24,981 nt of DNA. It comes from a candidate division BRC1 bacterium ADurb.BinA292. Its GTDB lineage: Bacteria > Sumerlaeota > Sumerlaeia > MVZB01. Below the pieces are notes generated by a model. That model saw nothing but the letters and a program-made list of their open reading frames with translations, searched no databases and had not been told where the DNA came from. This document shows positions 9,023 through 15,242 of this stretch, one piece after another (the first letter of the stretch is position 1; each line of letters opens with the position of its first letter). The stretch lies in assembly GCA_002068205.1 (NCBI GenBank), contig MVZB01000014.1, forward strand, positions 1-24,981. Direction: 5' to 3'. Position numbers and translations under genes: made by a program.

Positions 9023-9484
9023 TTACCTCGGACGCGCGGCAGTCGATCCACCCGATGGTTGCTGGTCAAACAGATCGTCGAGGGCGGCGCAGGCGCGCCG
9101 CCAGTGATTGGCCGGGCCCGGACCGAGACGCTCGCAGAGGGCGTCGATGCGCTTGAGGATCAGCCCCTCGTGGCGCTGGACGCCCTTGGCGGCGCGGGGA
9201 GTGAGGCTGAGCTGGATGCGCCGGCGATCGTTGCGGTCGGAGCGGCGCTCGACCATTTCGGACGTCGAGGCGGCGGTGATTTCGAGGGCGTCGGCGAGCT
9301 CCTTGAGACTGCACGGACCGATCTGGCGCAGGACCATCATCGTCCGGAATTGAGGAAACGAGACGTCGTGGCCGAGGTCCTTCCATGCCTTGGCGGGGTC
9401 CAGATCGCGATGGAGGAACGCCATCACGCGGAGGAGGTTGCGGTAGATCGTGCCGGCGGTCGGGGAGTCGTGCTTGGCGGTCAC
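9023..9484 (-). CDS. MarR-family transcriptional regulator, apparently compacted
   Basis: A 153-residue winged-helix regulator at the head of the efflux operon, expected to repress it and be released by a small ligand. Helix-rich N-terminal sequence leads to FPQFRTMMVL, then CSLKELADALEITAASTSEM (the helix-turn-helix, about 58-77), and the wing signature DRNDRRRIQLSLTP (83-96). Between VER (78-80) and RSDRNDRR the usual LxxxGLVER segment is absent: about nine residues that normally link the recognition helix to the wing. The frame is intact around it. The GTG at 9484 has AAGGAG (9494-9499, - strand) nine bases upstream. Regulation is visible: see the promoter and palindrome at 9545-9573. Whether the shortened protein still binds DNA is uncertain. 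Confidence 0.82.
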   Translation of the reverse strand: MTAKHDSPTAGTIYRNLLRVMAFLHRDLDPAKAWKDLGHDVSFPQFRTMMVLRQIGPCSLKELADALEITAASTSEMVERRSDRNDRRRIQLSLTPRAAKGVQRHEGLILKRIDALCERLGPGPANHWRRACAALDDLFDQQPSGGSTAARPR

Positions 9485-9512
9485 TGTTCCCGTCTCCTTG
9501 GGGTAGTCCGGT

Positions 9513-9531
9513 GGGCCGTTGGGGACGGCCC
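9513..9531 (-). promoter_or_regulatory. leader hairpin ahead of the marR-like gene
   Basis: A perfect 7-bp stem, GGGCCGT (9513-9519) and ACGGCCC (9525-9531) with a 5-base loop, lies in the predicted 5' leader of the efflux operon about 15 bases before its AAGGAG. It could shield the ribosome site or stabilise the transcript. The + strand sequence GGGCCGTTGGGG also occurs in the middle of repeat copy A, so it may be a repeat remnant. Confidence 0.35.
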
Positions 9532-9544
9532 GGCGGCTCCCTTG

Positions 9545-9573
9545 ATTCTAAGGAGTCCTGATTATCAGGTCAA
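9545..9573 (-). promoter_or_regulatory. sigma-70-type promoter of the marR-adaptor-RND operon with internal operator
   Basis: Read on the - strand: TTGACC (9573-9568), a 17-base spacer, and TAGAAT (9550-9545), a near-consensus promoter. Start of transcription is expected near 9538, giving a leader of about 54 bases. The palindrome CCTGATTATCAGG (9557-9569: 6-bp arms, one central base) lies in the spacer and touches the -35 box. That is where a MarR dimer would block RNA polymerase, so autoregulation is the natural inference. Confidence 0.65.
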
Positions 9574-9604
9574 GCTGCGCGTGGGGGTTGGGGGGCGTGG
9601 GGGT

Positions 9605-9680
9605 GAGGGACGGATTCCAGGGCAGGCCATTGGGGGGAGAATACGAGGACGCGGACGAGAGACGAGGGACGACAATTCAT
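9605..9680 (+). repeat. purine-rich dispersed intergenic repeat, copy B
   Basis: A block beginning GAGGGACGGATTCCAGGGC, with the middle part GGCCATTGGGGGG and the right part ATACGAGGACG...GACGAGGGACGA. It matches copies A and D in order and strand but lacks most of the left part. The rest of the 9574-9812 spacer is G-rich, with no clear promoter or gene that I can support. Confidence 0.55.
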
Positions 9681-9812
9681 GAGAGGAACGGCGGGGCGGG
9701 ATTGGTACTTCTGTAGGGTTTGTGCCCGCGGGGGAAAAGCGCGCGAGGCGCGGGAGCAAGCCGTCCGCCGGAGCGCGGAGGACCCCACCGAACCGCAAGT
9801 GAAAGGCTTCCG

Positions 9813-10196
9813 ATGGATCAGGAAATGATGGCCGCGCTGGCCTGGGCCGCGCAGGAAGGAGCCGCGCCGGCCAGTCCGGGGGGCGACCCGACGTCGCTGA
9901 TCTTCATGTTCACGGCGATCGGCGTGGTGTTCTATTTCCTGTTCATCCGCCCGCAGCGCAAGGAGCAGCGCAAGCGGGACGAGATGATCAACCAGTTGGC
10001 CAAGGGGGACCAGGTGGTGACGATCGGCGGGATCCACGGGACGGTGGAGAGCGTCGATGCGGACAAGCAGATCGTGACGCTGGCGGTGGCGCCGAAAATC
10101 AGCATGAAGTTCAACCGGTCGGCCGTGTCGACGGTGGTCCGGCGCAAGGGTCAGCCGGCCAAGGACGAGGCGGGGAAGGAACCGGCGAAATCGTAA
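9813..10196 (+). CDS. yajC: YajC, SecDF-associated preprotein translocase subunit
   Basis: A 127-residue single-pass inner-membrane protein of the YajC family, a partner of SecDF in protein export. After a short Ala-rich periplasmic N-terminus, the membrane segment DPTSLIFMFTAIGVVFYFLF is followed by the family signature IRPQRKEQRKRDEM and the small cytoplasmic domain LAKGDQVVTIGGIHGTVESV. The C-terminus is charged. I start it at ATG 9813, which has AAAGG about seven bases upstream and gives the family's usual N-terminus; an in-frame extension to 9720 would add only basic low-complexity sequence. It heads a + strand group with the HD protein and secDF. Confidence 0.93.
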   Translation: MDQEMMAALAWAAQEGAAPASPGGDPTSLIFMFTAIGVVFYFLFIRPQRKEQRKRDEMINQLAKGDQVVTIGGIHGTVESVDADKQIVTLAVAPKISMKFNRSAVSTVVRRKGQPAKDEAGKEPAKS

Positions 10197-10270
10197 GGCC
10201 GACGCCGACCGCGGGGCGCGGCGCGGGGCCGGGCGCACCGAGGGGCTGTTTCCGGACGTTTGGAAGTCGC

Positions 10271-11080
10271 ATGGAACTGGAACGCGAAAGCACCGTCGAG
10301 GAAAGTCCGGGAGGCTCGCCCCATCTGGAACGGACGCGCGCGGGCGGTTCGGCCGCTGGGGAAGGGCTGCGCGGCGCGCCAGAGGCGGCCACGCCGGCGG
10401 TGCTCGATCTGAGTCCCGACCGCATCACGTACCAGAAGCTGCGCAACGACCCGGAGATCATCGGGCTGATCCGGATGGCCGACCGCTACCTGGAGACGAT
10501 CGGCTACACGGATCACGGGCTGAAGCACCTGGCGCGCGTCAGCCAACGGGCGTTCCGGCTGCTGCTGGACCTGGGGCTGCCGCGGCGCGAGGCGGAGCTG
10601 GCCGCCGTCGCCGGGCTGCTGCACGACATCGGCAACCTGGTGCATCGCGACGAACATCCGCAGTCCTCGGCGCTGATGGCGTTCACGCTGCTCAAGGAGC
10701 GGGGGATGGAGGTGGAGGAAATCGCGACGGTGGTGGGGGCGATCGCGAATCACGACGACTCGATCGGCGAGCCGGTGAGCAACGTGAGCGCCGCGCTGAT
10801 CATCGGAGACAAGAGCGACGTGCTGCGGACACGGGTGCGCAACCCGCGGATGATCAGCTTCGATATCCATGACCGGGTGAACTACGCGGCGCAGCGGTCG
10901 CAACTGACGGTGGAGCCCAAGCGGCATCTGATCACGCTGAGCCTGGACATCGACACGCGGATCAGCCAGGTGATGGAATATTTCGAGATCTTCATGGTGC
11001 GGATGCGGATGTCGCGCCGGGCGGCGAATTTTCTCAATTGTGATTTGCAACTGATCATCAATAATACTCAGGTTTTGTAG
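10271..11080 (+). CDS. HD-domain metal-dependent phosphohydrolase
   Basis: A 269-residue soluble protein. Residues 1-50 are Glu/Gly/Ala-rich and probably disordered. The rest is an HD-superfamily phosphohydrolase: TDHGLKH (80-86, H82 or H86), LLHDIGN (116-122, H118-D119), conserved-looking H125 and H129, ANHDD (159-163) and GDKSD (179-183). Together these provide the expected His/Asp metal ligands. The family hydrolyses phosphomonoesters or phosphodiesters such as nucleotides; the substrate here cannot be told. It lies 74 bases after yajC and 41 before secDF on the same strand, so it is probably co-transcribed with the export genes. I recall a similar HD gene between yajC and secDF in some Clostridia, which would make this a real association. 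GGAAG precedes the ATG. Confidence 0.85.
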   Translation: MELERESTVEESPGGSPHLERTRAGGSAAGEGLRGAPEAATPAVLDLSPDRITYQKLRNDPEIIGLIRMADRYLETIGYTDHGLKHLARVSQRAFRLLLDLGLPRREAELAAVAGLLHDIGNLVHRDEHPQSSALMAFTLLKERGMEVEEIATVVGAIANHDDSIGEPVSNVSAALIIGDKSDVLRTRVRNPRMISFDIHDRVNYAAQRSQLTVEPKRHLITLSLDIDTRISQVMEYFEIFMVRMRMSRRAANFLNCDLQLIINNTQVL

Positions 11081-11121
11081 GGCCCCGCGGGTCCAAGACA
11101 GAGGACGGGACACACTCCAAC

Positions 11122-13935
11122 ATGAAACCGATATCACGCACCCGGATCGTCATCATCGCGCTGGTGACGCTCGTCTCGATCTGGCAGACGTGGCCGACGG
11201 CGCGCTACTACCTGGCGCTGCGCGAGAAGCCGGAGGTGGAGTCGGCGCGGCCGTTCCCGTCCACGCCCGAGCCGCCCGAGGACCAGATCGAGGAGCGGGC
11301 GCGCTGGGAGGCGGAAAACCCGGAGGTGGTCGCGTGGGAGGCCGCGCATCCGGAGTATGTGGCCTGGGAAAAGCGGACGCGCGAACTGCAGAAGAACGCG
11401 ATTCCGCTCGGTCTGGACCTGCTGGGCGGCGCCGACGTGACGCTGGTGATCGACCGCGAGAAGGCGATCCAGACGGAACTGACGAGCCTGATGGGCCGGC
11501 TGCAGGCTGATTTCGAGGGTCAGAAGATGGCGCCGCGCTTCGAGCTGGCGGCCGACGGCAACTCATTCACGATCACGCTGGAAAACCCACAGGCCGACGC
11601 GCGCAAGGCGGCCAACATCCTGGCCGAATACGAGGAAGTGATCCAGGGCGACGTGAGCCAGGCGGCGCTGGAGACCGGGACGGTGCGCATCGCGTATCAG
11701 CCGGCGGAGATCCAGCGGCGGCTGACCGAGGCGATCGAGGGGGCGCGCAAGGGCGTTGCCGAACGAATCGACGCCCTGGGCGTGACCCAGCCGCGGATCT
11801 CGCTGCAGGGGCAAGACCGAATCCGGATCCAGGTGCCGGGCGAAGGGAACCCGGATCGTCTGATCAGCAGCGTGATCCAGCCGGCGTTCCTTGAATTCCG
11901 GATGGTGCACGCGATCCACAAGGAGTACAGGGAGCGGGGCGAATCGATCTGGGACGCCAATGGGAAGATCCGGCCGGAGATTCCGATCCCGGCGGGCGCG
12001 GAGGTGGTGGAGGGCAAGCTGGGCCAACTGAACGAGGAGACGCGGCAGGTCGATTACACCTACCAGCAGTTCATCGTGATGCGGGAAGCGCCGCTGACGG
12101 GCAACGATCTGCGCAACGCCGCGGTGTCATTCAATCCGACCGATCTCCGCAACCCGATCCAGGTGGCACTGGAGTTCAAACCGGAGGGGGCGCGCGAGTT
12201 TCATGCGCTGACGCGCGAGTATGCGGGCAAGGGCCGGCAGCTCGCGATTCTGCTGGACGGGGTTGTCCGCTCGGCGCCGGAGCTGCAGACCGAGATCGCC
12301 GACGGCCGCGCCGTCATCACCGGCGGCTTTACGAACGAGGAAGCGAGCGACTTGAGCCAGATCCTGAAGGCGGGTTCGCTGCCGGCGCCGCTGCAGGTGG
12401 AAAGCAAGCGGACGGTCGGGGCGACGCTGGGGGTGGACTCGATCATGAGCGGCGTGCGGGCGCTGGTGGTCGGGACGATCGTAGTGGCCGCGTTCATGAT
12501 TCTCTACTACGGGACGGCGGGCGCGATCGCGGTGCTGGCGCTGATCCTCAACGTGCTGATCATCCTGGCGATCATGGAGCTGTCGCGGGCGACGCTGACG
12601 ATGTCGGGGATCGGCGGCATCCTGCTGACGGTCGGCATGGCCGTCGACGCCAACGTGCTGATTTACGAGCGCATGCGCGAGGAGGTGGCGGCGGGCCGGC
12701 CGCTGCGCCAGGCGATCTCGACCGGCTTCAACCGGGCGTTCACGGTCATTCTGGACTCGAACCTGACGACGCTGCTCTCGGCGCTGGTGCTGCTGCAATT
12801 CACCGAGGGATCGGTGTTCGGCTTCGCGCTGACGATGACGTTCGGTCTGCTGGCGAACCTGTTTACGGGTTTGACGGTGACGTACACGCTGTGCGCGCTG
12901 TGGTTCATGTGGCGCGGCTCGCTGTCGCTGGGCAAGCTGGACCTGCTGCGGGATCCGAAGATCAAATTCCTGTCGTTCCGCAAGTTCACGCTGCCCTTAT
13001 CGATGTTGTTCTTCTTCGGCGGGTTGATCGTGATCTGGGCGACAGGCGGGCTCAACTTCGGCGTGGACTTCGAGGGGGGCGTCCACATGGAAGTCCAGTT
13101 CGCGGAGTCGGCGGAGATCGGCGAGGACGAAATCCGCGGCGCGCTGCCCGCGCTGGAGCAGGTCATCGTGCAGGAAGTGGTGGACCAGCCCAACATGTTC
13201 CTGATCGACGCCAAGCTGGTGGAAGCGGGGCCGGGGGAGAACGCGCTGGTGGCGACGGAGAACCTGATGCGCGCCGGATTGGGCGAGGCCTTCGGCGATC
13301 AGTTCGAGGTGGTGGCGACGGCGCAGTTCGGCAGCGAAACGGGGCTGCAGTTCAGCAAGATGGCGTTGTGGGTGACGCTCCTGTCGTCGATCGCGATCCT
13401 GATCTACCTGTCGCTGCGGTTCGAGCCGGCGTTCGGCGTCGCGGCGGTGCTCGCGCTCGTGCACGACATGATCATCGTGATCGTGCTGGCGCACCTGTGG
13501 AACGTGACGGTGACGCTGGAGGTCGTCGCGGCGCTGATGGTGCTGCTCGGGTTCTCGGTCAACGACACGATCGTCGTCTTCGATCGGATTCGGGAGAACA
13601 CGCGGGCGCTGCCGGGGCGCTCGTTTGCCGAGATCTGCGATCTGTCGATGAACCAGACGCTGATGCGCACGATCATTACGTCGGGGACGACGCTGATCGC
13701 GGTGACGGCGCTGCTCGTGCTGGGCGGCGAGAGCATCCGTGACTTTTCCAAGGTGCTGTTCCTTGGCGTGCTGACGGGCACGTATTCGTCGTGCCTGCTG
13801 GCGGCGCCGCTGGTTTACATGTGGAACCAGCACCGCGACAACCGGCTGCAGATCGCGCTGGCGCAGCGCAAGCTGAAGAAGCCCGAAGCCGCCCGGCCCG
13901 TGGGGCGGACGGTGGCGCGCCGGCAGGAGGGTTGA
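11122..13935 (+). CDS. secDF: fused SecDF, proton-driven protein export subunit
   Basis: A 937-residue fusion of SecD and SecF, which use the proton motive force to pull exported proteins through SecYEG. The SecD half has TM1 (about 7-25), GLDLLGG (97-103) opening the first periplasmic domain, and the five-helix block with VGMAVDANVLIYER (D509). The SecF half starts at FRKFTLPLSM, with NFGVDFEGG (645-653) and VNDTIVVFDRIREN (D815). These carry the conserved aspartates of the proton path. Between TM1 and the first domain is an odd Glu/Pro-rich insertion with a 10-residue repeat: WEAENPEVVA (62-71), WEAAHPEYVA (72-81), then WEK. No strong ribosome site precedes ATG 11122; AGAGGA is about 16 bases away. 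Single-chain SecDF occurs in several phyla. Confidence 0.95.
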   Translation: MKPISRTRIVIIALVTLVSIWQTWPTARYYLALREKPEVESARPFPSTPEPPEDQIEERARWEAENPEVVAWEAAHPEYVAWEKRTRELQKNAIPLGLDLLGGADVTLVIDREKAIQTELTSLMGRLQADFEGQKMAPRFELAADGNSFTITLENPQADARKAANILAEYEEVIQGDVSQAALETGTVRIAYQPAEIQRRLTEAIEGARKGVAERIDALGVTQPRISLQGQDRIRIQVPGEGNPDRLISSVIQPAFLEFRMVHAIHKEYRERGESIWDANGKIRPEIPIPAGAEVVEGKLGQLNEETRQVDYTYQQFIVMREAPLTGNDLRNAAVSFNPTDLRNPIQVALEFKPEGAREFHALTREYAGKGRQLAILLDGVVRSAPELQTEIADGRAVITGGFTNEEASDLSQILKAGSLPAPLQVESKRTVGATLGVDSIMSGVRALVVGTIVVAAFMILYYGTAGAIAVLALILNVLIILAIMELSRATLTMSGIGGILLTVGMAVDANVLIYERMREEVAAGRPLRQAISTGFNRAFTVILDSNLTTLLSALVLLQFTEGSVFGFALTMTFGLLANLFTGLTVTYTLCALWFMWRGSLSLGKLDLLRDPKIKFLSFRKFTLPLSMLFFFGGLIVIWATGGLNFGVDFEGGVHMEVQFAESAEIGEDEIRGALPALEQVIVQEVVDQPNMFLIDAKLVEAGPGENALVATENLMRAGLGEAFGDQFEVVATAQFGSETGLQFSKMALWVTLLSSIAILIYLSLRFEPAFGVAAVLALVHDMIIVIVLAHLWNVTVTLEVVAALMVLLGFSVNDTIVVFDRIRENTRALPGRSFAEICDLSMNQTLMRTIITSGTTLIAVTALLVLGGESIRDFSKVLFLGVLTGTYSSCLLAAPLVYMWNQHRDNRLQIALAQRKLKKPEAARPVGRTVARRQEG

Positions 13936-13972
13936 GGGGGCCGGCCATGCTGGGGTGAGGTTGCCGGGCGAC

Positions 13973-13999
13973 GCCACTCAGGAGCGTGGCGCTCCCAGG
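13973..13999 (+). repeat. short hairpin element, copy 2
   Basis: Same architecture as 2161-2187. The stem GCCAC (13973-13977) and GTGGC (13986-13990) encloses a loop with AGGA, followed by CTCCCAGG. An alternative fold, GGAGCG (13981-13986) with CGCTCC (13990-13995), is equally good. It lies 37 bases after secDF and is followed about 60 bases later by purine-rich repeat sequence, the same order as after the ATPase gene. Confidence 0.5.
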
Positions 14000-14040
14000 T
14001 TTCGGCCGGTTGCTTCATTCCATGATGCCTCGGCGCAGGA

Positions 14041-14090
14041 GAGGAACGACGGGCGGAAGTCGAGGACGAGGACGAGGACGATTTGGGGAG
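14041..14090 (+). repeat. degenerate purine-rich repeat, copy C
   Basis: Contains GTCGAGGACGAGGACGAGG followed by ACGATTTGGGG, matching the right part of copies A, B and D but lacking the GGGC..GGCC middle. It lies in the 195-base spacer between secDF and the rhomboid gene, where I find no gene. Confidence 0.4.
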
Positions 14091-14130
14091 TGGGGGACGG
14101 GTATCTAAGAGAGTCTGAGCAAAGGCTGGC

Positions 14131-14802
14131 GTGGGCTCCATGCACTTCCTTGATCGCTACCTGACCCCCGCGGTCAAGACCATCCTGCTGCTGTGCCTGG
14201 TGTTCTACTTCGCGCCGGCAATTCTGGATCTGTTCAAACCCGGCTTCGCGCTCGACTTCCACTACCGCTTCGCGCTGCAGCCGGAGGTGGCGATCTTTGA
14301 CCTGCACCTCTGGCAATTCGTCACCTACATGTTCATGCACGGCGGGCTGTTCCACCTGCTGTTCAACATGCTGGCGCTGTTCTTTTTCGGGCCGGCGATT
14401 GAAAACCGGCTGGGGACGCGCCGGTTCTGGAGCTTTTTTCTGATTTCCGGCGTCGTCGCGGCGATCTCGCACGTAGCGCTGTATTACGGATTCCACCGGC
14501 CGACCGGGATGGGGCTGCCGGCGTTCGGCGTGCCGGGGCTGGTCGGCGCCTCGGGCGCGATCATGTTCGTCCTGCTGGCGTTCGCGGCGTACTACCCCGA
14601 GCAGGAGGTCCTGCTCTACCTGGCGATTCCGGTCAAGATGAAGGTGCTGATCGGGATCATCATCGTGCTGGATCTGATCGGCCTGGGCAATCCGGGGAGC
14701 AGCGTGGCGCACATCGCGCATCTGGGCGGGCTGGTCGCCGGCTATGCGCTGCTGTCGCAGTACCACCGCGACTGGGACATCCGGCACTGGCGCTGGCGCT
14801 GA
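14131..14802 (+). CDS. rhomboid-family intramembrane serine protease
   Basis: A 223-residue six-helix-type rhomboid that would cleave other membrane proteins within or near the membrane. Visible are HGGLFHLLFNM (the oxyanion-side HxxxxHxxxN motif in TM2), GLVGASGAIMF with catalytic S141, and VAHIAHLGGLVAG with catalytic H197 (H194 beside it). The C-terminus ends with basic and Trp residues just after the last helix. The GTG at 14131 has AAAGG five bases upstream and is preferred; ATG at 14140 would remove only three residues. The stop TGA overlaps the ATG of the next gene by one base (TGATG), so the two are translationally coupled. The substrate is not predictable. Confidence 0.9.
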   Translation: MGSMHFLDRYLTPAVKTILLLCLVFYFAPAILDLFKPGFALDFHYRFALQPEVAIFDLHLWQFVTYMFMHGGLFHLLFNMLALFFFGPAIENRLGTRRFWSFFLISGVVAAISHVALYYGFHRPTGMGLPAFGVPGLVGASGAIMFVLLAFAAYYPEQEVLLYLAIPVKMKVLIGIIIVLDLIGLGNPGSSVAHIAHLGGLVAGYALLSQYHRDWDIRHWRWR

Positions 14803-15140
14803 TGTTCCGCGAGGACAAGGCCCTGCATCCGTTCTGGTTCGAGGAAGCCGCGGAGGCGCCGGGGGCGGGCCGCATCGGCCTGACGGAGGCGTTTCTGGAA
14901 AGCCTGGAGGAGGAGATTGTGGGGCTGGAGCTGGCCAGGGCCGGGGATCGGGTGCGCGCCGGCGAGACGTTCGGATTTCTGCATACGCATCGGCGGAGCC
15001 TGGACCTGCGGGCGCCGCGCTCGCTGAGGATCCGGTCGATTAACGCGGCGGCCGTGGCGGACGCGCGGCTGGTGCGCCAGTCGCCGTACGGCCGGGGATG
15101 GCTGGCCGAGGTGGAGTGGGATGAGGGATCGCAATTCTGA
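14802..15140 (+). CDS. GcvH-like protein without a lipoylation lysine
   Basis: A 112-residue single-domain protein whose sequence follows glycine cleavage H protein: GRIGLTEAFLESL (like VGITDYAQEAL), VGLELARAGDRVRAGETFGFL (like VELPEVGDTVKAGEPFGVV), SLDLRAP (like VSDLYAP) and SPYGRGWLAEV (like DPYGEGWLIKI). In true H proteins a lysine about eight residues before the AP carries lipoate. Here that position is R64 in HTHRRSLDLRAP, and the only lysine in the whole protein is K6. It therefore cannot work as a lipoyl carrier at the usual site. No other glycine cleavage gene is near. Its coupling to the rhomboid gene suggests a different, perhaps binding or scaffolding, role. The family match is my alignment by eye. 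Confidence 0.72.
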   Translation: MFREDKALHPFWFEEAAEAPGAGRIGLTEAFLESLEEEIVGLELARAGDRVRAGETFGFLHTHRRSLDLRAPRSLRIRSINAAAVADARLVRQSPYGRGWLAEVEWDEGSQF

Positions 15141-15141
15141 G

Positions 15142-15236
15142 TCGAGAGCCGAGGACGAGGGACGAGAACCGAGAGCCGAATGATTGGGGTGGGCCGCTGG
15201 GGGACGAGGACGAGAGACGAGGGACGATTGTTTTGA
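15142..15236 (+). repeat. purine-rich dispersed intergenic repeat, copy D
   Basis: The fullest copy. The left part CGAGAGCCGAGGACGAGG, with a second CCGAGAGCCGAAT, is followed by the middle GTGGGCCGCTGGGGG and the right part GACGAGAGACGAGGGACGATT. It fills the space between the convergent GcvH-like and TPR genes almost exactly. It has no obvious hairpin or T-run, so it is not evidently a terminator. Confidence 0.6.
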
Positions 15237-15242
15237 GGGGGG

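Noticed and set aside
7757..9682. A 641-codon open + strand frame opposite the adaptor and MarR genes
   Set aside because: It is rich in Asp/Gly/Ala/Val with no domain and is antisense to two clear genes. High GC suppresses stop codons on the opposite strand.
2217..15236. The purine-rich repeats as a CRISPR array
   Set aside because: Copies are kilobases apart, not identical, and without regular spacers or cas genes.
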